Part shown: positions 23,930 to 36,559 of the stretch, piece after piece
Numbering within the stretch: position 1 is the stretch's first letter
Layout: every line of letters starts with the position of its first letter
NCBI GenBank assembly: GCA_963513935.1
Contig: OY740765.1
Location: 119,231,362 to 119,295,361 of the forward strand
Source of the DNA: Aphrophora alni
Taxonomy: Eukaryota; Arthropoda; Insecta; Hemiptera; Aphrophoridae
Length of the DNA: 64,000 nucleotides
Direction of reading: 5' to 3'
Translations under genes and position numbers: made by a program
The notes under the pieces: generated by a model
The model's database searches: none
What the model was told of the DNA's origin: nothing
What the model saw: only the letters and a program-made list of their open reading frames with translations

Positions 23930-24960
23930 GTGATTCCGCTCATTTTCCAATCTTGACATTTCTTTTTTTATGCAAGGAAGACCAGGATTCCAGTCCTGAT
24001 TTTACCTCTCAGCTACGAAGCTGAAAGTACACCCTCATTCGTAAGGGAATTCCTCAGGTTTCATCCAATCTCAGGTTTTTGAAAACCCGTAAGATACTTC
24101 GAATGATGAAGTCCTGATCTCCTACCTGACAGGAGATCCAGTGAATCCAGTGAAAGTCCAGAGTCACTAAACGTGCGCCTAGCCCAATTACTATATTGTT
24201 GAGATAAGTTATCCTGGCTCATTCCTGAATATAAGGGACTTTTCCAAAATCGTACATTATGATCTTAAAATTTCCAAATCAGCCTGCTCTGAAACATTCT
24301 AATTAAGCTCTTGTCAAACCGCAATTGTCTGTGTCTTGTTAAGAGATGTAATGTCACATAATAATCTGGCCAATAAATCAAATATTTTTAAATCATCATA
24401 TAAATAAATAATAGTCTCCATATATAACAACAACAACAACAACAACAATAACAACAAAATTTAAAACCTAAAAAGTACAACAAATATCATACAATTTTAT
24501 GCCAAAACATACAAAAAAATTCTTAGATTTCTTGTAAAGTCTTGTAAATTAACTTTTAAGTGACACTTATAAATCAGAAACTTAACCAATGAACCAAATA
24601 ATGTAAACAAATAAATCGTACAATGAAACAAATGAGGTTTATTTCATTAATGTATGAACCAAAAGAAACAAAATTTTTAACAAATTTTTAGTAAATACTA
24701 ATATATGGCCAATGTACTATTTGTTAGGATTCGTTTCTCTAAACTGCCTGGGTTCTTTATTTTCAATAATATCGAATGGTTCAATACTCAATTAACCTTA
24801 ATTAACACTTATTAACAAGAATAACCATTTCCTATCTTATTACAATGCTGCAATAATCTTATTATTACTATTAACCAAGAATGACTCAAATTGTTGTGAC
24901 TCACAGATCTGATTTACGTTATAGTTTAATTATCTGACTTTGAAATAATTACAAATTTCT
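23930..24960. other. Spacer with CAA microsatellite
   Basis: A moderately GC-rich block (23960-24250) of unknown nature is followed by AT-rich DNA. A (CAA)n run lies at about 24427-24459. No gene is supported. Confidence 0.45.
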
Positions 24961-24969
24961 TAACACACG

Positions 24970-25215
24970 AATTTGCTCACCTTGTTATAAAATTCTTGTG
25001 GATGCTCGTCCGAAGTCTCAATTCTCCCTTGAAGCTCTTACACGCCAAGTCCTTCAGGCTATCTTCAAGAATTCCTGCAGCACCTTCTCTTGTCAATCTT
25101 GGCCCACTGAGCAAGTTTCCTCCCCCCCCCCAAGGGTTTATATATCGCAGCATCAATGACGTCTGTCTTGCTTGCAAGGTACGCAATTTCGTCAGTTTTC
25201 AAGGTATGTCACAAT
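24970..25215. other. GC-richer island of unknown nature
   Basis: This block stands out in base composition and includes ten or eleven consecutive C residues at about 25122-25132. Frames exist on both strands but neither resembles a known protein. It could be part of a retrotransposon; a similar GC-richer block lies at 49260-49620. From 25216 to 25925 nothing is recognised. Confidence 0.3.
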
Positions 25216-25929
25216 AATTGTTGTCTTTCTGGTTTCATAATAAGAACTTAAACTCTGCTTCTAACTAAAACTATCCTAATTCCTAAAGACCCGAAACAAA
25301 TGTATGAACAGTTCGCAATAATACAATTTAAAGGTGTATTACATTTAGTAATAAAAAAGCAAGAGCTAGTGCTAGTGCTAGTGATTTAGAGCTAGTGAAA
25401 GCCAGTGGATCTTCTAGACAATTAAAAAAAAATTATTTCTATCTATAACTCTGTTATTTCTCAGACTACAGAACAAATAAAAATAACAGTAATGTTATTA
25501 CACATTTTGCCCTAGCTCTAATTAAAATTTCACCTGAATTTGATTTTGAAAAATGAAAAAATTGCCTCTGGAAATAGCTTGAAATTGAGCGAGTTTAAGA
25601 GTTAGTGCCTGTAGCTCCTACACGGTTAGAGATTAAAACAATATGCAAAAATTTAAAAGTTTAAAATAATGTTTTTTATCCAAAAGCACCATAAACAATT
25701 TGGGTTACTACAAGAAAATTTAGAGCTGACCGCCATATTGGAAATTGGTTATTGATATAAAAAGCTTGGTAATACCACTAGTTTAAACTCAAAAATCTTT
25801 GGGTTACCTTTTAAAGTTTTTTGTAACTTTTCAACTTAAACATTTATAAAATAGTTTAATATTTAAATAGTTTAAACAGGAATAACCTGTTTCAATCAAC
25901 CTGTATAAATAAAAGAAAAGTAGATAAAA

Positions 25930-26110
25930 TAAATACCCCTAGCCATCGAATACTATAATAACGTCAAGGTCGGAAAAGATAGAGGTTGGTCAAGGAAAAC
26001 CTAACAGGAAGCATATTAAAGAGAGAGATTTAACAACTTGAAAAAAGATTTCATCCAGCTAAAGTTCTCGAGAGTTCCAGGTTCGTATCCACAGTAAATT
26101 AGCCCTTGTT
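25930..26110 (-). repeat. Dispersed repeat family A, minus copy
   Basis: The reverse complement holds CTCGAGAACTTTAGCTGGAT, AAATCTCTCTCTTTAATATG, CCTTGACCAACCTCTATCTT and TTCCGACCTTGACGTTATTA. Confidence 0.6.
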
Positions 26111-26330
26111 TTCACCAAAGATAACACTTTTTTTTCTGAATAATGTTACAACAACAAAAAAAAAACAGTTTTCACTCAAATAAAATCACTTCAATAAAAC
26201 TCGAACCAACTCAAATTTATACCACAAAATTTTATGCTATAAAAAACGAAATAAAAATACAAGTAAACAACAACAAATGTAGTAAAATAAATTAAGGACC
26301 ACATATGTTATTTCTAACTGTAAAAATAAG

Positions 26331-26468
26331 TTCAAGGATAAAATAAAGCAATAAAGCTTAAAGTTTCAAAATGTTTTAATAATATAAATGAGGCGAAACA
26401 TTTGTAGCTCATTTATATTATTAAAACATTTTGAAACTTTAAGTTAATTGCTTTATTTTATCCTTGAA
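26331..26468. repeat. Near-perfect 61-bp inverted repeat with 15-nt loop
   Basis: The left arm 26331-26392 (starting TTCAAGGATAAAATAAAGC) is the reverse complement of 26408-26468 except for a small change around AAGCTTAAAG. The loop is GCGAAACATTTGTAG. Such a structure would form a stable hairpin in either strand. Confidence 0.9.
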
Positions 26469-26519
26469 TATGGAGTTTCAACAAGAAATATCTCCTATTT
26501 CATTAATTTTTTTTTTAAA

Positions 26520-26690
26520 TTTAAAAATAAGTTGATGGAGTCATGGTACTACCCAGCTCCATCATATAATATAATAAAAAGAGATCCCTTTAGTTTAATA
26601 CCTGTTAGTTGGTTTCTGGTACGTTGTAGGAAAATGTTAAATTGTATTGGTAGAGCTTTTTTTCGATCACTAACTAATGTCGGTTATCGT
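26520..26690 (+). repeat. Family C 5' fragment
   Basis: AAGTTGATGGAGTCATGGTA, GTACGTTGTAGGAAAATG and AAATTGTATTGGTAGAGC resemble the start of family C; the rest of the element is missing. Confidence 0.45.
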
Positions 26691-27138
26691 TGAATATTTA
26701 CAAAAGAGATACTTTGTGTGCATTGTAACGATTTTGTCAAATAAAAAAAAATAATAAAAAAGAAAAGAACGATAGTTAAACGATAGTTTAATATTTTAAA
26801 ATTAGTCTAACTGATAAATTAACATTATGTCAGCGGTACAGACATATTATTTTAAACTTTTTTTTTTTGCTTTAACGGTAATAATTACTTCTCCTGTAAT
26901 AACAGTAATAACTCATTATAAAAAAATATCTTTTTCATTGAAGTTCCTTTAAATTTAAGTAGAAAGATTTCTATTACATTTCTTTATTTAGTCGGATAAA
27001 CATTATTTTTTTGAGAAATTTCTGATGATTTGTTTACAAGGTAATTAGCAGATAATCTATTTTGTATTTTTTAAATTGCTCTTTTCAACTGTGATTCAAA
27101 ATGAAATAGAGTATCTGACAATTTTCCGAGCATCTTAA

Positions 27139-27279
27139 ATGAACATAATTACAGAAGAACAGCGCTGCCAAGCGCAGTTACAGCAGGGGAAGGAGTTTGC
27201 AAACCTGCACGATCACTATGTCAGGCTGCCTACTGGCTCCTCTCTCAACGGAATTGACTTGGGCCGACTTGTATTGTAA
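27139..27279 (+). CDS. Orphan 46-codon open frame, possible terminal exon
   Basis: From ATG at 27139 to TAA at 27279 the frame reads MNIITEEQRCQ, then QLQQGKEFANLHDHYVRLP, then SLNGIDLGRLVL. From about 27160 to 27260 the DNA is clearly richer in G and C than its surroundings, and the amino-acid make-up looks like real protein. AATTACAG just before the charged part (about 27146-27153) could be a splice acceptor, and ATTAAA near 27317 could be a variant polyadenylation signal, so a 3'-terminal exon is possible. I do not recognise the protein. It may equally be a fragment of a mobile-element or processed gene. No matching upstream exon was found. Confidence 0.3.
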   Translation: MNIITEEQRCQAQLQQGKEFANLHDHYVRLPTGSSLNGIDLGRLVL

Positions 27280-27359
27280 ACTTGTATGATGTGCTTATTA
27301 ACTTGTTCCCTTCTTGATTAAATGCGAAACACCGATCGGCAATCATAGACTAAAAAAAA

Positions 27360-28190
27360 GAAAAAAGGGGGGAAAGTTGGTGGTACTTACCCACACCGAA
27401 AATAAGACATAAGGTAAACTGATCCTCTAAATGCAAAGCCCAAAAGTTGATTTCTTGTGGCTTGTAAGAAATGGTATATTGGTAGAAAAAAAAGCATCTT
27501 ATCCAATAGGTTAAGTGTAACGGGTTTTCTGAACCTCGTAATTGTGTTTATCATTACTTTATTGACGTTCGCTAGGTCATTGTTGGGGCTCTTTCTGGTG
27601 TCTATATTAAAAAGGTTTCCACTCGCTTTGCTCGTGTCGGTGTCTCGACCCTGACGAGCCTCAATACTTTACGTATGTGAAGGAACCTCCACTTGCGACG
27701 CAAGTATCGTTAAGTATAACTTGCTGCATCTAGTAACTATACTATTATCACATTTATTGAGGAGGTTGCATTTCGAAATTACATTTTTTACAATAACTTC
27801 GTTACGTGTTATCGCAGTGACGTGGGGTTGATACAATTGCATGCAGAATTGAAATCTGATAATTCTTATCTAATGTAGTGGGTTTTAAGTTGAATAACAT
27901 ACGAAATATGAACAACAACTGTTTGAAATGTTTCAAAATCATTTACACATTTTCAATTCGCTCTTTCATAATTTCAGTCCTTTACCAAATTTCATATTTT
28001 TTTCTTAATTTTTGTGACCGCTTCAATGGTTACGTACAGATGACGACAACGACGACGGACGGACGACATGTCGAAAATAACTTTTTAGCTTTCCTGAAAC
28101 GGCAATGAAATCCGAAGACCAGTTAAAAAATTGAAGTCGAATTTATTTGTGTACCTAATCTAAATTAATCTATACTTCGTATACTGGGTT
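27360..28190 (+). repeat. Dispersed repeat family C, long copy
   Basis: It runs from GTGGTACTTACCCACACCGA and CCTCTAAATGCAAAGCCCAA, through CGAAATTACATTTTTTACAA and AATTGAAATCTGATAATTC, to GACGACAACGACGACGGACG, CATGTCGAAAATAACTTTTT and CTTCGTATACTGGG. Confidence 0.6.
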
Positions 28191-28669
28191 AGTAAAAGTA
28201 AAATCACTTTTATTAAGTCTTGGTGACGACAAGAATAAAATATTATAAATACAGAATTTTAATAATAAATAAAGCCTTAACTATTCAGAGACGTATTAAG
28301 CAGTTTCAAACAGCCATGTTGTTATGATTTTTTTAATAAATAGAAATAGAATAACATTTACGCAAACAGGTAAGTGTTCTTAAATAAAATTTTAGAAATG
28401 TAATGAGAATTAGTAACTGGATATGTTTTATGTAGTTTTGGAACTGATATTTTCGTTATATACTATCAGTGATCACTTCTTACAAATAAACTATTACTAA
28501 TAAATACTAAGAGGGTCTTTTCAAATAGCTTCCTGCAGTTCCTAACACTAATCTTATCAAAAATTGTTTTTGATAAATGTTTTAACACACTCGATAGTAA
28601 TTTAATTGTTATTTATTGTATTGAATTTAAATGTTCTAAAACTGATTTATAAGTCACACTCTATGCTAT

Positions 28670-28990
28670 AACCCCTCCTCTATACTTTTTGAGGAAATTA
28701 CATTTCGAAATTACATTTAAAACTATAATTTCGCATCTGTCATCACAGTGAGGTAGGATTTGGGTACCATTACATACAAAATTAAAATCTGCAAATTTAT
28801 AGCTAATTTAACATGTTATAAGTTGAATAACACACGAGATATAACAAAAAGTGTTTAAAATGGCCGAAATTTTGACGTTATTAATATTTCAATAAGGTTT
28901 TACGTGAGTATCCTATCTTTACTTCAAATTTCATTTTACTCTTTAAATTGTTGTGTCTGCTACCGTAATTAATTATAGATATGACAGCGA
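28670..28990 (+). repeat. Family C 3'-half fragment
   Basis: CGAAATTACATTTAAAACTA, AAAATCTGCAAATTTATAGC and AGTTGAATAACACACGAGAT match the second half of the family. From 28991 to 30180 nothing else is recognised; open frames there show no known domain. Confidence 0.5.
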
Positions 28991-30179
28991 TAAGATCTAG
29001 CTAGAGTACGATCCCTTGGTGTTGCCACGACCTTGAAACCCGAGGCAGAAGTCTTATAGGTACAGTTCGTCAGATTTATACTGACCTCTATCAATGAGAT
29101 GCGCAGTCGTCTCTGGACCGGTTGTTGTAGTGGGGAGGGGTTGTTATACCGTGCGTTTTGTAGTTATACGTGCATTTCAAAAACATTGGTTTGTTGCGTT
29201 GTAATATAAGGTTAAAACGTCTGGAAGAGAGTTGGTGAGAGTAAAGTCCTCCCCAGTCAATCTCACGAAATCATATTAAATGTATATCGTTTTATGAAAC
29301 AAGAAGTCGAGAACGGAGGAGCTATTAATTTAACGAATATGAGCTTAAATACCAAATTTAATTCAAATCGAACCTACTATTAAAAAGTAAAAAACTAAAC
29401 TGTTTTTAGGAAATTTCCCGCCATTTTGAAATTTATATAATGATTTTTCTAGTTAGCAAATTTGACTAATAGTTTGTAAATCTGAGTCTAAATTCAAAAT
29501 TTAAACAAAGTTGAAAAACTATTCTTTTTTTTAAATTGGGCAGAAATTTTAAAATTGAAATCATTAATTTTCTGATATTACTCTAATAATTGTTTGTAAA
29601 CAGAACAGACTATAAGACGAGAAAGCAACATGACAAATACTGACAGCGTAATAGAGCTGAGTCAATGTCTTTATCAGTACTATTAGGAAGTAGTTATGAG
29701 ACCACTTCTCCTCCCGCATCAAACAACATCTACTCCGCATTATGAAAGATGTATGAAATATAATTAGCAAAGCAGGGACACAAACTACCCGGAGGATAAA
29801 CTTACTCGTGATATGTGATACCCATGCCTCAACTACAAGTATTTATTTCTTTTCTAATCACTAAAATTACTAACATTTACTTCACCGGGTTAAAGGTGAT
29901 CTTGTTTTCTGTTCAGCGACCTTTTGTTATTGTTGTTACACGGTCTGATTTTGATATTTTACTTTCACACGATTCTGTAGCGAGGACGTTCGACAACAGG
30001 AAACGTGAAACAAGAAGAGTCTACATTTGTAAATTAATAAATTGTGCAAGTTTAAGTAAACAGAAAGATAGAATTTTAACCAATATTTGTGAAATAAACG
30101 GTTTAAAAACATTGCACAAACTTTCTCGCTGCTCATTTACAATCGTTAGTTAGGTAATTGTTAGTAAAAAGTGAAAATA

Positions 30180-30660
30180 AACCATAGACGCTGTCTTTGA
30201 CAAAATATACTTAAATAGGACCTTTTTGTTTGTGTCATAAAAACTTTGGAAAGATGACGACCAATACATTTTGTATATTTTCCTACATATTAGCGAAATT
30301 CCTCAAAACCGCTTGAGTCTATTTTAAAAAGTAGTAATATTGTTTTGTTTTTCCCCTTATAGTAACTACAACAAAAAACAGTTTAAAATGGCCGTCATTT
30401 TGACATTTATATTACGATATTTCTTATTGCTTCCTAACCTAACCTATACCATATTTCATGTTCCCATCTTAATTTGTGTGGGAGCTATCGTACTTAAATA
30501 CAGACGAATAGGATAACTACAACTGGCGGACTCCATATCGACAATTAATTAGTTTTGAGATTTCCTGAAGCCTGGAAAATGAAGATCAGTCAAAAAAAGA
30601 GGGTAGGAATTTTTTTGTAATTACCAAACTTACCTTCTGAATTCCTGAATATATTTGTTA
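30180..30660 (+). repeat. Family B fragment joined to family C 3' fragment
   Basis: GACGCTGTCTTTGACAAAA with GACGACCAATACATTTTG (family B) is followed from about 30360 by CAGTTTAAAATGGCCGTCAT, TACAGACGAATAGG and GAAGATCAGTCAAAAAAAG (family C). Confidence 0.45.
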
Positions 30661-31139
30661 ACACACTATGCAAAAGAAGATAATAAAAACAATATTATCA
30701 TATCATGGCCGTACAATTACAGACGAAAAAATTCAAATCTAATTCAGTATCTTCAAAATATATTTTCAAATCTGATGTAAGTCGGTGAAGAATAAGAAAC
30801 AAACAAATTTGTGTTGTGTTACGTGTGTTGTATGTGAGGGTCACAAATCTACAAATAAATTTCAAATTTGAACTCAACACTCCACAATGTATAATTAATT
30901 GTAAGTTTAGTTTTTATTTGGTAATTGTATTTATTCTATGGCTGACAAGATGAGCAAGATATGATAGGAAAAAAATCAATAAATATATTCTATTCATTCC
31001 TGTTTTTATTTTTTATAAATTATTAAAATTATGTTCTAATGGTTTTTACTCTGGCAGTAATTTTCATGTTTTGTACGTATTAGGCCTACTTTGTGTAATT
31101 ATTTATTTTCCTTTAAATGAAGAAAAAATTTGTGATTTT

Positions 31140-31990
31140 TTGTGTTGAATATGGAACTATGTTATTTGATTTTAGTTCTAAGATGTGTTATGATAAATTA
31201 AAGTCTCGAGTATAGAATTATGTTATTTTATTTTAGTTCTAAGACGTATAATATTAAATCAAAATCTCAAATATGAAACTATGTTATTTTATTTTAGTTC
31301 TAAGACGTATAATAATTAATCATAGACTCAAATATGGAACTATGTTATTTTATTTTAGTGGTAAGACGGGTTACAATAAATCATAGACTCAAATATGGAA
31401 CTATGTTATTTTATTTTAGTGGTAAGATGGGTTTAATACATCATAGACTCGAATATGAAACTATGTTATTTTATTTTAGTTCTAAGACGTATATTATTAA
31501 ATCAAAATCTCAAATATGAAACTATGTTATTTTATTTTAGTTCTAAGACGTATATTATTAAATCATAGACTCAAATATGGAACTATATTATTTTATTTTA
31601 GTGGTAAGGCGTGTTGTAATAAATCATAGACTCGAATATGGAACTAGGTTATTTTATTTTATTGGTAAGACGGGTTACAATATATCATAGACTCAAATAT
31701 GGAACTACGTTACTTTATTTTAGTGGTAAGACGGGTTACAATAAATCATAGACTCGAATATGGAACTATGTTATTTTATTTTAGTGGTAAGACGGGTTAC
31801 AATAAATCATAGACTCAAATATGGAACTATGTTATTTTATTTCAGTTGTGAGATATACTATAATAAATAAAAGAAGCAAATATGGAACTATGTTACTTTA
31901 TTTTAGTGGTAAGACGGGTTAAAATAAATCATAGACTCGCATATAGAACAGTGTTATTTTATTTTATTTTTAAAACGTATTATTATAAAT
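31140..31990 (+). repeat. Tandem array, about 60-bp unit, 14 copies
   Basis: GGAACTATGTTATTTTATTT or a close variant recurs every 59-65 bp from 31152 to about 31940. Each unit goes on with TAGTGGTAAGACGGGTTACA and ATAAATCATAGACTC. Two unit types alternate irregularly (TTAGTGGTAAGACGGG and TTAGTTCTAAGACGTA). The array lies between genes 1 and 2. Confidence 0.92.
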
Positions 31991-32341
31991 TACAGACTCT
32001 TGCTATACAAATTATCCTTTTTTAAACTGCAATAGAAAATAAACTAAATGAAATATTATTAGATCACAACCCCACAAAATTTCATAAATTTTTCACCAAC
32101 CCATATCTTTAGCCAAGTATGCACCTTCAGTGCATCAGGATTTTCCACGGCGCCCAAAGTTAGAAAATAGGCCTACTTAATCTATATTCCAAAGTTAGGT
32201 TAGTTCATGCGGTTGGATTGGTTAATTGAAACAAGATAGTGAAAACTCTATTTCAAATTAACAATCAATTTGTGGTAAAAATATTTTAACCAAATACTTA
32301 TTTTGAAGAATCGTATCTTGGAATCAAAATAAGCCGGATCT

Positions 32342-32709
32342 GTTCAAAAGTGAACCGCTACTCGTAAACAATTTTCTATTGACATAAATAGAATAGACAG
32401 AACCTGACCTGACAGAAACTGCTGAAATGTTGTTGGTGTTTATTAAGGACAGTATTTTACCTGCAGAAACAGAACAGAAAGAATGTGGAACCAGTAGATA
32501 ATTATTAGATTGTTACTTGTATGAATTCAGGTGGCGCTGTAGGAACAAGGATAAAGATCTGTTTTACACCATCTGAAAGGATATCAATAGATATTGGGCT
32601 GCGAACAATAGTGTGTATATTCACATATTACGTATAAAGTAGGATAGATTAGGTTAGGTTAGGAAACCCTCTGGGTGCCACTGTTTGAGTGGCGGTCCTC
32701 TTCTTGAAC
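32342..32709. mobile_element. Family F element, 368 bp
   Basis: The ends GTTCAAAAGTGAACCGCTAC and the reverse complement of GTGGCGGTCCTCTTCTTGAA-C match the ends of the family F copy at 12511. Just inside the right end are three perfect TTAGG units (32649-32663). Confidence 0.6.
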
Positions 32710-32714
32710 AGACC

Positions 32715-34370
32715 CCACAAATCACTCCGGAAACTGCGCACAGCCCCCCTGTATTATGTTGTTTTAACACATACTTGTTTTTTAATAAGACCGAAAACCC
32801 AGCTTCTTATTAATGTGACGTCTAAAATGAAATTAGAATTCACTGAACTTATCAGCTGATAATCATATTTTACTGATATTCATAAGTTAGTTAGACCCTT
32901 GTTGCTAAATTTTATCTTCAGTGTATTGACACCAAGACATTTTAACAGCTTTTCTTCTATTTATTAATATGCTTTAATCGAACATTTGCAATCATAAGTA
33001 ACTACTGCACGACATTTCGAGAATATAAATCAACTGCAGTTATCAAGTGACAAACCTAGAGCATAAAAGTAAAAAAATCCAACATAAGCCTAGGGGCATG
33101 CTTAAAATTAAAACTAACACCTAAAAAAAGTACTCTGGCCTATAAGTGAGCGAAACCGACAAAACTAAGACTAAATATAAACGTTATCAGAAATAAAAAC
33201 ACCACACATAGGTCTTTACTAAAAAAAAAAAAAAAGAAAAAAAAAGCAAACAACTAGAGTTTTAATTTCCAACAACGTTACTAGGTTATGTTGTTATGTT
33301 CTAGGTTTATCATTTAAAAAAGTAGTTTTATACTCTCGAAACATCGTGTATCACATTTTATATATTTTACCTGCAATGTGTTAAACAAGGCATTGTATAA
33401 TTATAATGTCTAGGCATTAAATAAATTGTATTAAGTTGGCAGGCAAAGTATAAAATCTAGCATATTTCATATTTTCTCTAAGTGTTCTATTGAATCTCCG
33501 CTGAACTTCAGACAGAGTTTTTAATACTGGTTTTTTCATGGCTTTAATTTCCAAACCTGGTTAGATAGGGGTCATTTACTTAAATATATATTTAGTATAC
33601 ACACACCCTTTTTTGTCCGTTTCATATTTGTTAAATTGTAAATAAATAATTTTCTTAACAAATATGTTCATTTATTTTGAAATCCCGTTTGTATACTTGT
33701 AGGTGTCCGAGAAGATAAGAACGAAGGATCCAGACGAAGACAAATAAAAGAAAGATGGATGAAAATAAATTAGAAAAGCTTTCGCTAGTTAAGAGTCAAA
33801 GGGAGAAATAAAAATAAAAAAGAAGTCAAAACAACAAAAACATCCTTTAGTTCAAATATTAATTTGAAAAAAAAATATCGTTACGAAAATTAATTACAAA
33901 CAACAGATTAACAAGTCGTTTTGCATAGATAAGTCAAAGTGAAAAGAAAATGAGTAGTAAGACAAAAAGTAAAAATGAAACAAATTTATTAGAAAAACGT
34001 TTTGTGGTAATTTCCCAAAGACATAAATGTAAAGAAAAGTAATGAAGAAAGAGAAAAAGAACGAAAAAAGAGATGAAAACGTGTTAGGAAAAGGAATTGT
34101 AGTTAAAAGCCGTATAAACTTAGCTATATTCACTAGAAATAATTGTGAAGAAATAGGTATTATATTTTTGAAAAATTAAAACAAATTAATATATAAGATA
34201 ACTTTACTCTTTTGATATAAAGACAAAGAAGGAAAACTATCTTGACAAGGAAAATAATGATAAAAAGTAGAGTGTTATTAATGTAGCTATATAGGACGAC
34301 AGTTATAAAGACAATAATAAAAATAGGCAGTTATGACGACTATTGATATACCTCATTTTTATGTTTTCCC
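32715..34370. other. No recognisable feature
   Basis: AT-rich spacer with an A-rich run (about 33222-33246). Frames on the minus strand near 34000 are low-complexity Phe/Leu/Ser strings and are not supported. Confidence 0.4.
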
Positions 34371-34374
34371 CATA

Positions 34375-35830
34375 CAGAGTGTCCCGAAAAAGGTGAACTG
34401 GCTATTAATTTTCGGATTACATATATCAAAGCTAATAAAAAATGCCAAGTAACATATAATCGAATTTCACTTCATTATCCGTCCATTCGTTATTTTGTTC
34501 TGTTACATAAAAACGTTATAATTCCAGAAATACAGGGTGTTTTCACGAAGAAACAGAAAGAATTTCAAGACTAATTTTATTTGTGAAAATTATGAAATAA
34601 GTTCATGAACATAGATCCGGAATCGCTTCGTTTTCCGTCTGTCGGTCATTAATGATAACGTTTTTAATTACTAATGATATGAGTTTAAATTTGGTTTGCA
34701 TATTGTCTATATTATTTATTATCAGTTTGTAAATATTCAAAATGGCGACCGTTGACTTTTTTAAAGTCAAATAAGTTATCTTGGAAACCGTAAATTTTAC
34801 GAAAATCTTATGAGACAAAATATTTATATTTTTAATGATAAACAAAATGAGTTTTTAATTTTTCTGTACCTTGGAAAATAATTAAGTTATCGTCAAAAAC
34901 CCTAAAACGAAATAAATTGGGGAAAAATCAAGAACACACACAAACAAATGATAAGCCTACTATTTATTTCTAATTACAACTTGTGGTAAAAAGTAATAGT
35001 TTGTATCATAACATACTCAAAACGTATACTTAAACTTCTTTAAGACCTTCAAATATTCTAGTTAGAGTATAACTTATTTTTGTTTTGAAGTTGACTTATT
35101 TACATAAGTTTAATCAGACTGTAAATTCTCTACAAGTTTTGTTTAAAAATTGTACGTGTTCATACACATTTAACAAAGTTTCTCTATGTCAAACATTAGA
35201 AAACGGGTATTTTACCCCAATTTTTGGCGTCCTACCCCAGATTTCTCAATAAATAATGCAGGTATCTGTTTTATTCCATTTGTCAATATTATTTTTATAT
35301 CTTTGATTCGTGCGCAGTTGTCAATTTTATTACTATATTTAAAGTTTATAATTAGGAAAATTTTAAAGTTTTAAACAAGTTAAAGTCTACTATTTTTGAG
35401 TGTTATGATAAAAACTATTGCTGTTTATCACGAGTTATTGGTACTTATAATATGATCTAACTAGTAGGTCTATCATATTGTTTTGTGTGTTCTTGACAAT
35501 TACCAAATTTTTTTTCGTTTTAGTGTTTTTGACTATATCTTAATTATTTTTCAATGTACAGAAAATTTAAAAAATCATTTTGTTTATCATTAAAAATATA
35601 AATATTTTGTCTCATAAGATTTTCGTAAATTTTACCGTTTCCGAGTTAACTTATTTGACTTTAAAAATTGTCATCTGTCTCCATTTTGAATATTTACAAA
35701 CTGATAATAAATACCATAAACAATGCGCATACCAAATTTAAACTGAATCTTACTAATTTAAAAAGTTATTAATAATAAAAAAAAAAAACACACACACACT
35801 AAATGGTCTACAAACGGAAAACCCAGCTTT
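34375..35830. mobile_element. Family D foldback element, about 1.45 kb
   Basis: The segment 34630-34925 (CATTAATGATAACG, TCAGTTTGTAAATATTCAAA, GTAAATTTTACGAAAATCTT and ATGAGACAAAATATTTATAT) is inverted at 35505-35825, with a loop of about 580 bp. The left part opens with AGAGTGTCCCGAAAAAGGTG. It lies about 730 bp upstream of gene 2. Confidence 0.65.
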
Positions 35831-36456
35831 TCCAAACTTAAACCTATGTTTACCTAATTCTTCATTTTCGGTATAAGGATTTTTGTACCTTAAGTGTTAG
35901 GAGTGTCACAAACACAAAGAATTTATTTTTATATTTTCCAAATGGCAGCCGTTTGAAATTCCTTTAAAGTTATCGGTTTTGGATATATTCGACGTTAAAA
36001 GATTTATTACATTTAAACTTAATTTTATTTAAATTAGTTTTGCTCAAGTGTATACTGGTCGCCATCTCTCCAAAAAATGCCCATTTGAGAGTAATCTGTA
36101 CTACCCAACAAAATCGGCAAAAAAGTCTATTATAAAAGACGTATTTATTAAAAATATACTATGCCGATTTCGTTAAAATTTTATTAAAATATCAAGATTA
36201 ATGATACAAACATACACGCTAGATTTTAATCTAACACAAGTTAACCACACAAGGGAAGGAAATTTAGACAATACATAATTTTTTTTTAACACGGCTTACA
36301 CAGTTCAATTACACTTTATCACTGACAACTACCGAAATGATATTTTTTATGTGGAAATTATTGCAAACAACGAACCAATTCATCACTACTAGAGGTGGAA
36401 GTCTCATTTCATTACTTTCTAAATACAAAACAGAGGCAAATTGACCGTTCAAATGC

Positions 36457-36540
36457 TATAAAAGTTTTATCGGTGGGGGTGTACCGACCTTGATGTATTG
36501 TATTTAAAGCTTTGGAGAGTGTCCAAGAATGCAGAAGGTT
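36457..36540 (+). promoter_or_regulatory. Gene 2 core promoter with FTZ-F1-type box
   Basis: ACCGACCTTGAT (36483-36494) carries TCAAGGTCG on the minus strand, an exact YCAAGGYCR match. TATTTAAA follows at 36501-36508 and the ATG lies 59 bp after its start, exactly as in gene 1. A second TATA-like sequence, TATAAAAG, sits further upstream at 36457-36464 and has no counterpart in gene 1, so TATTTAAA is the likelier TATA box. The implied 5' UTR is about 30 nt. Confidence 0.6.
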
Positions 36541-36559
36541 TCAGGATCCTTGTATCATC

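Noticed and set aside
23980..24040. tRNA-like A and B boxes on the minus strand (TAGCTGAGAGG and GGACTGGAATCC)
   Set aside because: They are only about a dozen bases apart, far too close for a tRNA or tRNA-derived SINE promoter, and no cloverleaf forms.
31140..31990. Recursive splice sites (ratchet points)
   Set aside because: The acceptor-like and donor-like parts are separated by two bases and the array lies outside the inferred introns.
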